From assembly GCA_965153455.1 (NCBI GenBank), contig OZ234497.1, positions 1,488,001 through 1,552,000 of the forward strand: a DNA stretch of 64,000 bases, given 5' to 3'. The notes below the pieces were generated by a model, which saw only the letters and a program-made list of their open reading frames with translations, did no database searches and had not been told where the DNA came from. Numbering within the stretch: position 1 is the stretch's first letter; each line of letters begins with the position of its first letter. The translations under genes and the position numbers were made by a program. Of the stretch, positions 1 through 10,086 are shown piece after piece. This DNA comes from Sphagnum compactum (Eukaryota > Bryophyta > Sphagnopsida > Sphagnales).

Positions 1-137
1 CTAATCCCGGGGCTTCCAACTCGACCCTCTACCCCTTTCTAGAGTTGGAAGTCGGGAGCGTGCCCTTCGGTCCCCACTTCCGCGACTTCACATTGGTGAA
101 CCCTCAAGTGGGTTCACCTCGGGACCAAGGAGCGCGT
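1..137. repeat. GC-rich hairpin-forming segment
   Basis: This segment is clearly more GC-rich than the DNA after it and contains several near-perfect inverted repeats. Bases 13-22 pair with 42-51 (10 bp). Bases 95-103 pair with 110-118 (9 bp, 6-base loop). Bases 64-74 pair with 121-130 with one bulge, enclosing the previous stem. It stops where the copia A homology begins (about 141). It is cut by the window edge, so its identity is unknown; it could be the end of another transposon or a structured RNA. Confidence 0.45.
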
Positions 138-145
138 CAAAGAAA

Positions 146-676
146 GTGCCACAACTGTGGCAAATAAGGTCATTGAGCAAACCAATGTCCAAAACCTAAG
201 AAGCTAAGATTTTACAAAGGTTTTAATTCTAGAACAAAGTTTGCAAAAGAACTTGGATATGCAAAGTTTCTAATCAAAAGCAAGGAAGAGGGAGTAGAGT
301 TGAAAGCTAAAGGTGAAGCTGTGAATGTTGTGGAGGAAGAAATGAAAGAGAACATGGTTAAAGAAAATGTGGATTTTTTGAAACAATAGCCGCCAATTTA
401 GAAACAGGAAATAGCAAAAGTTTAGCTGATTATTGGTACCTTGACTCAAGTGCCACCAAACATGTTTCAAGAAATAAATTGAGGTTCAAAGGTCTAGAAA
501 GTTCAATGAAAATACAAAATGTGAAGTCTGAAGGAGGTCAGACTTATGGTGTGTATGGAAAAGGGAAAGTGAAACTTTTTTCCACTTCTTGGAAAACAAA
601 AACTATTAATGATGTTCTTTATGTCCTTGGCCTAATGACACTACAAGAAATCACGATTTATTTGATTGGAAAATAA
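146..676 (+). pseudogene. copia A gag zinc knuckle and protease remnant
   Basis: Translation gives a retroviral zinc knuckle (CHNCGK, stop, GH, then ANQCPKPKK) followed by a lysine- and glutamate-rich linker and the aspartic protease start (YWYLDSSATKHVS). The catalytic DSG is changed to DSS. The readable frame runs to DVLYVLGLM at about 638, where the CACTA element begins; the residues after that are transposon sequence, not copia. In-frame stops replace residues inside the knuckle. It is a non-functional relic of the family A polyprotein. Confidence 0.75.
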
Positions 677-1912
677 ACTGAAAACTAGTCATTTTGACAT
701 TTGGTTAATTTGACCACTTAATGATACTGGACAAGTCGATTTGAACATGTCCAACTTGACTGATGGTTTTTTTACTAACCATAAAATGGTCTTTTTGATT
801 AGTCAAATTAGACAAAAATTTGGGTAGCCCAAAAAAGAAAAAAAGCTCAATTTGTAAATATAAAAATGTAAATAATAAATAAATAAATAGTACCTACCCA
901 CCCACCCATGACCTCTTACCTACCTATCCACAGCCCACCTATGTATTATACATTTACCCACATGTATAATGTATATATATAAATATACATATTCCACATA
1001 GTATATGTTGGTAAAAAGAATTAAACCTTGGTATCTTTGGTTCCACACTAATGTTTTGGCCATCAAACCACCCCATCATTTTGTTAAACAATATGATACC
1101 AACTGGATTTAACATGTATCCTCAAACTTCCATAATTTTTTTTGTCAATTTGTATAACAACATTTAAATTTCAAATTTTTTTCATAAGTAGGTTAATAAG
1201 TACCCAACTAGGTAAATAGGTAGGTACACATGCCTACCTACCTATGTTTTTAAATGTTCATACCTACTTATGTAAACTATAGGTAGGTATGTAGGTAGAT
1301 AAATAAGTAACTTTGGTAAATAGTAAGTAGATAGTAGTAGGCAAGTAGGACATAGGTAGGTCAGTAGGTAGGTTAGTAAGACATAGGTAGATAGATGGTA
1401 GGTAAGTAGGTAGGTCGGTAGGTAGATGGTAGGTAGATGGTAGGTAACTAGGCAACTAGGTAGGACATAGGTAAGTAGATGCTAGGTAAGTAAGTAGCTA
1501 AGTAACTAGGTAGGACATAGGTAAGTAGATGTTAGATAAGTAGGTAGCTAAGTAGCTAAATAGGACATAGGTAAGTAAAGGGTAGGTAAGTAGGTAGGTA
1601 GGTAGCTTAATAAGCATAATAAGTAAGCTAGTTAATCAAATTAATATGGCTAATTTGACTAAGCATGGCCATTTAATATGGCCGATTTGAATAGGCCATG
1701 GGCATCTTGATAGACCATTTTTTAAAAAATTCCTTCTTGATTAGCTATACGACTTAACACTTGGTCAAAATGGTCACTTCAATAAAAAAACCAACCAAAA
1801 AAATCATGTGTCTTTCATGCCCCATGTCTTTAATCAAAGTGAACATCCTTTTGGTCAATGTGAACATTTTAGTCAAGTTGAACCTTTTGAAAAACTGTAA
1901 TTTCTAGAAGTG
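639..1912. mobile_element. Non-autonomous CACTA (En/Spm-like) DNA transposon, copy 1
   Basis: The left end reads CACTACAAGAAATCACG and the inverted right end reads CACTTCTAGAAATTACAG, so the terminal inverted repeats start with CACT, as in the CACTA superfamily. The element is flanked by a 3-bp target duplication TGA (636-638 and 1913-1915), the length typical for CACTA. Subterminal zones are rich in short TTGAC/GTCAA motifs. No transposase is present; the interior (about 890-1610) holds CCTA and TAGG tetranucleotide arrays. It sits inside the protease to GAG-pre-integrase stretch of a copia element. Skipping the element plus one TGA rejoins the copia reading frame exactly. Confidence 0.9.
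1195..1612. repeat. TAGG tetranucleotide microsatellite inside CACTA
   Basis: The stretch is an imperfect array of GTAGGTAA/GTAGGTAG units with interspersed TAGAT and TAGGACATAGG blocks. A shorter complementary CCTACCTA array lies at about 892-945 in the same transposon. Reading it as coding gives only proline-threonine-tyrosine repeats, so the apparent ORFs here are spurious. Confidence 0.85.
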
Positions 1913-2528
1913 TGAAAAATCTATTTTCAGAAGGGATGATTGCATATAAGGGTCATACTATAATTTTTGACTCTAACAAATCTCTCATCATTCAGAATAA
2001 GGACCGGACCCACACACCATTGTCGCTAAAGGTGTTAGGGACCCCAAAAATGGATTGTACAAACTAGAAATGCATTTTATTGAGTCATTTGAAGATACTC
2101 AAGAAACATACATTACAAAAGCAACTTTGAAGGAGTCTACCAATTTGGACAACCACCAAACATTGCTTTGGCACAAAAGGATGGCGCATTTACACTATTG
2201 GGCTTTCTACACAATGAGTGTGAAAACTCTGGCTACTAGATTGTCAAGGCTAGCAAAATCAAGTTCTGGAAGTTGCGCAGATTGCATGGTTGGTAAGCAA
2301 TCACAGAAGGTGATTCCTAAAAATTCCCAGTCAAGAGCTAGAGAAGTGTTAGAATTAGTTCATACAGACCTCTGTGACTTGTTCTCCACTCCATCATTTT
2401 CTGGATCAAGGTACTTTGGGACTTTTACAAATGATTTTACTAGAAAGACTTGGGTGTATTTTTTGAAGAAAAAGTCAAATGCTTTGTCTGTTTTCAAAAA
2501 ATTCAAAACTAAAATAGAGAAACAAATT
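1913..2528 (+). pseudogene. copia A GAG-pre-integrase and integrase N-terminal remnant
   Basis: After the CACTA element the copia frame resumes with KNLFSEGMIAYKG, then DPKNGLYKLEM and the GAG-pre-integrase motif LWHKRMAHLHYW. The zinc-binding part CADCMVGKQSQKV follows (about 2275-2308), then the integrase core start VLELVHTDLC at about 2346-2375, where D is the first catalytic residue. It ends at about 2528, before the second D and the E of the integrase. Copy 2 at 53112-53720 is colinear. Confidence 0.75.
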
Positions 2529-3535
2529 TTGTGTTGATGTGATTCTCCAAAGTCCTTTCTGCTCTTGTGAAAATCTGCTGGTGTAATTCTAATCTGGATG
2601 TGCTATATCCTTGTTGCATTTGGACTTAACCGCCTCAGGTGTTGGGAGAAAATTTTAGGGCAATTGGTTCTTCTATTGGCAGTGCAAAGGTGTTAGCTTA
2701 ATTCAGACAGTGTTCCATAACCAACATCTTTACGAATCATAGACAGAAAAAAAGACACTAACAATTTTTCCAATAGAAAAACCAAAGAGAGGTAACATTG
2801 TCCATCAAACTGTTGCATCAAGGTGCTTTGTTCCCATGTAAGTATGCTGAATTCTTGGATTGTAATAGGATATCATTGCCAAATCACATGTGTATTTTGG
2901 AACTAGGAAGAATCCACACACCACCATCTACCATGCTCCAAAATTGGTACCTTCTGAGAATAGTAAGGAAACATGAATGTTATTGTGATTAGAAGACTGG
3001 TTTTATTCGACAAGTTACTCAGCACCTTTGAAGTCTACTGCATCAATTTGTAACAAAAAGGAGGCTAACATGAGACTCTGTGCATACAAGGTTTCTTTTT
3101 TAGCAAATGATTTCTCCCTTATGAGGGTTTCTTGATAATTTTATCTTTGCATATTATTACAGCTTTATTGCAATGCAGAACCCTTTTACATGTAGTAGTC
3201 CTAGCCCCCAACATTCTGGTCGCCACAGTGGTCATTAGGTACCTCATAGAATGCTTCAGGTTACTGATTTATAGAAACTCACTCTTCCTGTTTCCTCATC
3301 CTTTGGTGTCAATTTGCTTGCACCTTCCTGCATACTTGTTAGCCTCACAATACTCCCCTCCTTAAGCAAGATTGAGGATGGGTTTTACTAAAATGTGGTT
3401 TGTGCATAACAACACAATCTGAAACTCATTGCTGCACATAACCCAAAGAACCTCAAGCCAAGGGAAAGAACTACATGTGGTCAAGCATGTAGTCTTTTGC
3501 AGCTCTAGGGGAGAAATGAGTATATAGAATTCATC
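2529..3535. other. Non-coding stretch
   Basis: There is no recognisable gene. The sequence starts exactly where copia homology stops. Short ORFs here have no domain, no repeat partner elsewhere in the window and no plausible composition, so they are left out. The sequence from about 3350, with its pyrimidine-rich ACTCCCCTCC tract, has the look of decayed transposon DNA, but no element could be delimited. Confidence 0.5.
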
Positions 3536-4092
3536 ATGAGATTTCTGTACCACAATGTTCTCCAGTGGATTGGTTTGTCAATGAGAGATCGGGATCCTTT
3601 CAGGCCTTCTGACTCAGTTTTGAGTGGTGCCTTTGACCACATTTGTGGATCTACTGTGCAATTGCTATGGGATTTCTTGTGCATTTTGGGTTCAGGCTCC
3701 CCAGATTGCTCTGGACGTTTTTCTGACTTTCTGAACTCCAGTGTCTGCAACACTCATATTTTCCCCCTTTGTCAAGGAGCTTCATTCACCATATCAGTGT
3801 CAAAAAGTGAGAGAGTAATCAGGGGCTTACAACTTGTGTAGGAGCTCTACTTAACTGCACATAAGGAAAATCTACGTGTACCATTTTTCTTTCTTTGGGC
3901 TGAGCTTGAGCCCTACTTGTAGTGCTCAGAGATGCACACCACATGGAGTTGAGCAAAATTGATTCAAGAATTTAGAATATTAGGTCCGTATGAGAACACA
4001 AACATTTCTCAATGCCCTTCTGCAGGGCTTTCTTGTGAATTTTACTCCTTTCTTGAATTTTCTATCATTTGCATGCATTCCAATGAAGTCAT
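3536..4092. repeat. 3' flank repeat of ANK1 (duplicated beside ANK3)
   Basis: From about 3660 to 4092 the sequence matches 36530-36965 with scattered substitutions, including the stretch that begins GCTATGGGATTTCT. Both copies lie on the 3' side of a minus-strand ankyrin/PGG gene. In ANK1 about 600 bp separate this block from the coding end; in ANK3 it abuts the coding end almost directly. It is best explained as part of a duplicated gene unit, not as a gene itself. Confidence 0.8.
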
Positions 4093-4439
4093 GAAAGGCA
4101 AAGGCCAGTGAGGACTCTAACAAGAATAGAATCACCAGAATGCAGAATGATAATGTTCAATGACACAGGTTGAATGTCCACAGCAAACAAGGGTTTTGTG
4201 CCACATCAATTCTGAGAGTCCCACATTGTCTGAAATTTGTCCTAGAGTTTGAATCATATTCTGGCCTGCAGTGTATGGCTATGGAGAATCACTACACCAA
4301 GCACACAACCTTATTGTAAGACTGCTTTCAGAGACATTCTCAATTGGAACACAGGGGATTGGCATCTCCATTTCTCCAACCAATATCCAGTCTCCACAAC
4401 ACATAAATTGGAGGTATTGTGTTGATCCTTGAACTTCCC

Positions 4440-4705
4440 ACAACACGAGAAAAAAATATTGATGAGTAAAGGCAAGTAGGAACACTTGCAACAAAAATAA
4501 ACCTCCCGAATGACAGTGAATGGAAGACAATTATAGATGTATATTGCTGAACAAAGTAAAGTGGTTCCAAGAGCTGTATTACACCATCACATAAAAGCCT
4601 GAGCAATGTGGCAGGTGAGACTAACTACAAACTGACCTTACCTACAAGATTCAACCCTAATTATAAGAGACCTTCAACTTTGAATAAGCATGCTGTCCGA
4701 TAAAT
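4440..4705 (-). repeat. Proximal 3' flank / likely 3' UTR of ANK1
   Basis: This block matches 32466-32728 beside ANK2 almost base for base, with a few small differences. It lies immediately after the ankyrin/PGG stop codon on the minus strand, so it probably includes the 3' UTR. ANK3 lacks it. The left limit of the match marks a duplication breakpoint at about 4440, equivalent to 32466. Confidence 0.7.
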
Positions 4706-7638
4706 TCATGGTAAACCAGTCGCATGACCACCAGCTGTCATTGTTGTTGAAGTCTTTAGGAATCGCATGCGAATTGGGGTTGACAGTTTCCACATGATTT
4801 TTGCAAGAGTGAGCATGCAAATTGTTCCACCTAAACAAACTGTGATGATCATACTAGTATCGTATTTTAGGAGAGGAGATAGCACTGCAAAGCCAGCACT
4901 TGCAAAAGCACCAAGCACACAAACCACCGAGATCACTAAAAGAATGGTAGCTCGTATGAGGGCTCTCTCTACTGATTTGACTCATCTTCCAATGAACTCG
5001 TCTCAAAGTTTGGCAGGGCTGCATCCGCACCGGCCAAGACTGTTGCAATGGCAAAAAAGAAAGAGAGGCTGTTGAACACCCAAAATGCTTTGACATTTGC
5101 ATGATTCTTCACTGCAGCATATGATTCTGGTGTCTGAGGTGGGGCAGTAAAGGGTTGTGAGAACTCATAGTCTGGAATGTAGCCTAGAGGGGGTTGTAAC
5201 CAACCTGCAAAAGTGACGGTTGCAATCAATGCTGCACCAACCAGAAGAGCATTTGCAGCATCCACAAACACTTGCCTATCCCTGTATAATCTGTCAACAA
5301 AATCTTTCACCTCAGGTCGCTCTAGCAACACCTTCTCAGTCTCTTTCATGTTGGCTTCTGTAGCAATTTGGATGGGAGTTTGGCCATCTGAACATTCTTC
5401 TGTGGCCCTTAGGCGTTTTGCTGGATCAGCAAAACACAAGGCTTTCACGATTCCCAATTTGTCTTTTTTAATAGCACCCAACAATGGTGTCCTCTTCTTG
5501 TTGTCCTTGGCATTGACATCCAGGTTGTGATAATTCAAAAGTTCTGTGACAGCTTCCACGTGGCCTCCCAGAGCAGCAAAATGAAGAGGTGACGCTACCA
5601 GGTCTTGCTCAGCAACCAATTCAATTGAAGCATTTGGATCAACCTCTGGATACCAGTTCAAAACATGTCGGATGATTTTGAAGTGATTCTCTCTTGCAGC
5701 TACAGCTAATAGTGCACTCTGATGGCTGGAGGATTGGGTTATAGTGCAAGCCAAAGGTTGTGTTCTCAAACCTAATATATCCAAGAGATAAACTGCTATT
5801 TCCTTCTTACCATGCTCTGCGACTAGACGTAGTAAGATTTCGAACATATTCATTTGCTTGTCGCAGTTGAGGAGAGTGAATGGCTCCCCTTTCTCTAGGA
5901 ACAGCTTCACCACCTCCAAGTCACCTTTCTGTATAGAATGGTCAAGTGGTGCAAGCCATTTGTCGCAGAGCGTGAACGGCTCTCCTATGTTCTCTAATTT
6001 CTCTAGCAACAGCTTCACCACCTCCAAGTGACGATTCTGTATAGAATAGTCAAATGGTGAAAGTCCTTTCGTGTCCAAGGGAGCGACATGGATCCCTGCC
6101 CACTTCAGAAGGAGATCCACTATTTCCGTGTGCCCCTCCATGGCAGCGAAATGTAGAGGTGTGAGGTTGCCTGCAGTGGGTAGCTCCTTGGGTGCTTTTA
6201 AAAACAAATTTGGCCTACACAACATCAAATGATAGGACTCCCATGGCTTGAGTCCGCTTGGATTGCACGCAGTAACAGTAGCGCCGACATTGGCATCCAT
6301 GCTCGGGACGTGAAGAAGCAATTCTACCACGCCTGTGTGTCCCCTTCGAACAGCCAAATGAAGTGGTGTAAAACCATGACAGTCAACACCAGTGACACTT
6401 ATACCTGTAGGGCACCTTTCCAACAAGTGCTTCAACATTTCTACGGATCCTTCTTCTGCTATGTAGTGCAGCGCAGTTCGGTTAGAACATCTGTGGCATT
6501 CACGAAGTGACCAAGTTATGACCTCTCACTTCAAGTTCTGCGAACAGTACATCGATAAGTTTGCACCTCCTCTCTGGAGTTGGTATATTTCCAAACCAAG
6601 CTGGAAATGGTGATTCTTGTTCTGCCATTTCATGCAATGCCGTGAACCCATCAATGGATGTTGCTAAAAGCTGCACTGATTTGACTCTGATCAGCTCGGA
6701 GATTGCATCTACATTGATCAGCCTTGATTTAAAAAGCAGTGGTGTTCCACCCGCCTTGTGAGTGGGATTCCAATCTATATCCGTCCTTTGGGAGAGGATT
6801 ATTGTACTTAGAGGTGTAACCGTAGCTCGATGCAAAGCAGTTTGACCGTGGGTATCAGTTGCATTCACGTCGACTCTGGGATCCGCTAACAAGACCCGTG
6901 TAACCTTCACGTTCTTTGATTGAATAGCCAAAATCAGTGGCGTAAAACAATACCCTACAGTTAACGGCAGTTCACATCCACGCCCGAATGATTTAGCGCT
7001 GCCACAGCCTTCGCCTCGTCATCCAATTTCGCTGCCTTTAGGAGATCCAAATTCGCCTGCTGGTTTGTTGTGGCTACCGAAGTTGCTGTAATGGCCTTCG
7101 CCTCGCCATCCGATGTCGCTGCCTCCATGAGATCCAAATTCGCCTGCTGGTTTGTTGTGGCTACCAAAGTTGCTGCAGCAGCCTTCGCCTCGCCATCCGA
7201 TTTCGCTGCCTCCATGAGATCCAAATTCGCTTCCTGGTTTGTTGTGGCTACCGAAGTTGCTGCAGCAGCGTTCGCATCGTCATCCGATTTCGCTGCCTCC
7301 GTGATATCCAAATTCGCCTGCTGTTTTGTTGTGGCTGCGGAAGTTGAAGCCATGTTGAAAAAAGACCTTACTTGATTGTGCATTTTGTGTACTTTGGACT
7401 GAACTTGAGCCCAAGTGCGCAGAGGGGCCAATGGAAATGCCTCCTCAATCTTCAATAAAATTTCTTGCCACTGCTGCTGTGTCAAGCTGTTCATGCTATT
7501 GGCAAGAAACTTCTCCTCAAACAAACCCATCAACAATGCTGTAGAATCATTTTTCCAATCTCTCTTGGATTTGGGTGGAGCTGGAGGTGCTGTGTGTACA
7601 ATGAACAAGGGAAGTGAAGAGCTTGAACCCATCATCAT
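4706..7638 (-). pseudogene. ANK1: trihelix-like / ankyrin / PGG chimeric pseudogene
   Basis: This is a paralogue of ANK2 and ANK3. From the N terminus the minus strand encodes a Myb/SANT trihelix-like segment (about 7375-7570, core KRDWKNDSTALL and RTWAQVQSKVHKM). Four 29-residue repeats (TTNQQANLDLMEAA type) follow, then ankyrin repeats and a C-terminal PGG domain with about four membrane helices (VDAANALLVGAALIATVTF). Proteins of this layout in plants (the ACD6-like group) are membrane ankyrin proteins linked to defence and stress signalling. Compared with its paralogues it has stop codons plus a one-base deletion at about 6935-6960, one-base losses at about 6485 and 6508, and a frameshift at about 5005 in the PGG domain. 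The trihelix part is absent upstream of ANK2 and ANK3. It is non-functional as a full protein, but the 5' reading frame (6961-7638, 225 residues) is open. Confidence 0.85.
7375..7638 (-). CDS. Trihelix (Myb/SANT-like) domain exon fused to ANK1
   Basis: The start is the ATG at 7638, giving MMMGSSSS then a proline-rich spacer. The domain has tryptophans and leucines spaced as in plant trihelix/Myb-like DNA-binding domains: DWKNDSTALL, a second helix LTQQQWQEIL and a third helix RTWAQVQSKVHKM. The frame continues without a break into the conserved MASTSAATT start that opens ANK2 and ANK3 (ATG at 7351-7353 here). Either ANK1 captured a trihelix gene fragment, or the two other copies lost it. The domain call rests on residue pattern only, and expression is unknown. 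Confidence 0.5.
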
Positions 7639-7639
7639 C

Positions 7640-9220
7640 AGGGACAGGAAACTTGGAAACTAGGCTCTTGAGATGGTTCCATGGTGCAGTGAGAAAATGG
7701 CTATAGAATGCAGGCAGGTGAGCACGGATGAGCACGAAGGTGAACGGTGAAACTCGTGAGAAGAAACCCCGAGAAGGGGAGGGAGGCAGCAGCCCCATCA
7801 AACATTAAAGAAATCCAAGAAATACAAGGGGGGCAAGAAGCACCACGCGATGGTGACGCAATCAACCCCAAAGATGCCTAAGTGGCACCATTCCGCCCTA
7901 AAGGCTTGCTCAATCCTATCTTGAATACTAGGGTCCCGGGTGGACCGAAGGGAATTAATGGCCTTCCAAGTGGCCATTCCAACCTCAACGGTAGCAACCC
8001 AGTCTTGTTGAAGGATTTTCCTAGAGGAATACTGGTTATCAAAATGCTTCCGGCATCTCTCTGTCCAAAGAAAGTAGAGGATAAAACTGCGAAGGATGTC
8101 AAGCGGTTGTCTGATGTAGGAGAAGCCTCGTACATGGTACCCTTGGACTCCAGGGGGGTCATCTTCTCTCTCGAAGACAGCTTCACCAAGCATGACGAAA
8201 GGCCAGGAAAGAATGATGTCATTTGGCGCTCCCCATTTTTGCCATATGTGATAGAAGGCCTCCCAAGCCCGTTTGGCGCGAGGACACTCGAGGAGACAGT
8301 GTTGAGGGGATTCAGGGGCCTCCTCAGTGCAAACCTTGCACGTGGGGAGGATCCCCATGCATTGTAGCCATGTGCCAACCGGGAGACCCCGGTTTAAAGT
8401 GAGCCATATGAGAGTGCCGACCTTTCGGGGTCGGGCGTTATGCCAGATTCTGGCAATAACTTGCGTAACGGTGGAGTTTTACAGGTTTAACCTTTGAATG
8501 AAGGAGCAGATGTTGGCACTATGGGTGGGTTTCCTTGCATTTCGGTAGCCCCGCTTTACGGAATAGCTGAAAAAAGGAGAGTCGCCCATTTGTGAGGAGG
8601 CTTGCCAGTGCCACTCTCCCAAGTCCCAGGGAAGCCCATCAATGAAACCGGATTCGAAAATCCAAAGTATGGGAAGCTTGGTGAGTGATGGGAACTCTCT
8701 GGCAACTTTATATGGGGCTCCGTGTCTTTCTTGAAAGAGGACCCTAATTGGGTGATAACCTTCAAGGGAGAGGGTTATCACTTGGGAGTTCGTAGCTCTG
8801 ATGAGACCAGTGGGGGTAACCCTCTGGAATTCATTGGCTTGCACCGTGTTGGGGGTGACCCCGGTTACATGGTATATCCATTCTAGAATGGTGTTGTTTC
8901 CGGAGTTTCTTTTGCTGATCCAGTCCCCTGCCTGAAAGCGGTTAGTGTAAGTTGCAGGATTCCATGGGAGGCTCGCTATGATGATTTCTCTGTTGTTCCT
9001 GTTGGTGGTGTGGTAGGTCAACCGGAGGGCTTGGAGGCTTTTCCATGCCCTGCCCTCCTGGTCCCAAAAATCTTTGATTCGGGTGCAGCCAGAATTGGCA
9101 ATGGCTCGTCCTTCATTGCGACCACTCACACCCAGAGGGTGACCAGTGTGAAACTCGTGAGAGACTCGGGCAGAGTGCCCAACAAAGCGCCCCAGTTCGT
9201 GGGCAGGCCGGAAGGGGAGC
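7640..9220 (-). mobile_element. LINE (non-LTR) retrotransposon, 3' part
   Basis: The minus strand encodes the C-terminal end of a plant LINE ORF2. It shows the region between reverse transcriptase and the zinc-binding domain (8479-9129), followed by the zf-RVT domain (about 7990-8480) with the typical C-x2-C...ES..H.L..CP.A...W pattern. The two segments share one frame. About 160 bp of presumed 3' UTR (7640-7800) separate it from ANK1. The reverse transcriptase catalytic domain and ORF1 are missing, as is usual for 5'-truncated LINEs. No clear poly(A) tail or target duplication was seen, so the ends are approximate. Confidence 0.75.
7798..9129 (-). pseudogene. LINE ORF2 C-terminal region (zf-RVT)
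   Basis: From 9129 the frame reads through a linker typical of LINE ORF2 (WDLGEWHWQASSQMGDSPFF and a YRNARK motif) to a single stop codon at about 8479. It then continues in the same frame with the zf-RVT hallmarks ARIWHNARPRKVGTLIWLTL, CKVCTEEAPESPQHCLLECP and FLWTERCRKHFDNQ. It ends at 7798. Only this one nonsense codon separates it from an intact C-terminal half, so the insertion is not very old. Enzymatic activity would need the absent upstream reverse transcriptase. Confidence 0.75.
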
Positions 9221-9371
9221 TACAATAGAGGGCTAACACCCGCCGGGTGCGGCCGAGCAGAACGTTGGGATTTTCTGCCTGTCAGGTTTTGTGGCTGATC
9301 GCGGGCAGCTCTGCTTTTCGCCCGACAGTCTGCCGCGCTTCACTTCTTCCTTCATGTGCGCAACCCATTAG
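9221..9371. other. Unassigned GC-rich join between LINE and PPR duplicate
   Basis: This short stretch is rich in CG dinucleotides compared with its surroundings. It may be more LINE sequence. It shows no duplicate elsewhere in the window and no coding signal. Confidence 0.35.
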
Positions 9372-10070
9372 AGGCTTACACTGAAGAAATGAAGCTTACT
9401 CTCAAGTTTGGTGCAGCTTGAATGAGGATACTACTTGCTTTTCTTTCTTGCTTGCTATTCATTCCTGAGTGCTCGCAGAGATGCTGACTGAATTTTCTTG
9501 TTGTGTCTAGAAATGCAGTAGAAACTCAGAACATACAGAATTGTAAAAATTGTTTGCAAATTATACACTAACCCATGGCTGGGAGCTAATGAAGTCAGTG
9601 GGGAGTAGTGGCGGCCAGTCACTGCCATTCATGTGAAGGTTATTGTCTGATACTTTGTCAGTGACACCCACAAGGTTGTGACCACACTCATTCATGTCAT
9701 GCTTGTTTTGGTTTGGGGAAACTGGCATAGCCATTACGTTCAAAATGTTATTGTGGAGATACCTCAACAATCCCATGGATTTGGATGTGTGCAGAATCTG
9801 TAGAAACCAATGTTACTTCTGTTGTTCTCATGTCAGCTTGTAATCATATTGAGTGACAGAGTATGCAGGTGCCAGATATGTTGTATCAACTGCAGGATGA
9901 AGAAAAGGTGTTTCATTTGTGTCACAGTAGCAGGAAGCTGGCTGGTGCAATTTGGCTAAACAGCACACCTTGCGCTCAGCTCTGCATTTTCAGGAATTTT
10001 CAGGTATGTGGTGATTTTTACAATGACACAAAGTTCATTGTGTCATAGGATACTTGGTGAGAGCAATCAA
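9372..10070 (+). repeat. Segmental duplicate of the PPR-locus 3' part (internally deleted)
   Basis: Bases 9372-9835 match about 46899-47360, and 9836-10070 match about 47810-48040. The PPR E-domain stretch between them (about 450 bp, 47360-47810) is missing here, and the join falls in the common word ATCATAT/ATTGAGTGACAG. The block therefore keeps only a few residues of PPR coding sequence and is not a gene. Confidence 0.8.
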
Positions 10071-10086
10071 TAGTAAGCTATAGCAA

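Larger units (their letters stand above)
141..2528 (+). mobile_element. Ty1/copia retrotransposon family A, truncated copy 1
   Basis: The segment matches 51264 to about 53720 in order and spacing. Domains read in order are the CCHC zinc knuckle (about 146-200), the protease start with a degenerate DSG motif (about 437-475), a CACTA insertion (639-1912), the GAG-pre-integrase region with an LWHKRMAH motif (about 2166-2190) and the first part of the integrase (to about 2528). Homology to copy 2 ends abruptly on both sides, at about 141 and 2528, so both LTRs, most of gag, reverse transcriptase and RNase H are missing. Stops and frame changes show it cannot encode a polyprotein. It is a decayed fragment. 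Confidence 0.85.

Noticed and set aside
1264-1455. Minus-strand frame rich in YLPTYLPS, like a structural repeat protein
   Set aside because: It is a translation of the TAGG microsatellite inside the CACTA element. The same kind of frame appears at 23011-23238.
5213-5530. Plus-strand frames opposite the ankyrin genes, conserved in all three copies
   Set aside because: They are antisense shadows of the conserved ankyrin/PGG coding strand; their conservation follows from the real genes.
7355-7380. An 18-bp match (GACCTTACTTGATTGTGC) between the ANK1 fusion junction and 46271-46288 in the PPR pseudogene
   Set aside because: Too short to prove shared origin; flanks do not align. It could be kept in mind as a possible breakpoint of the trihelix fusion.
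7882-8378. Overlapping frames on both strands opposite the LINE zf-RVT domain
   Set aside because: Only the minus-strand frame ending at 7798 has the domain's cysteine/histidine pattern; the others are shadows.
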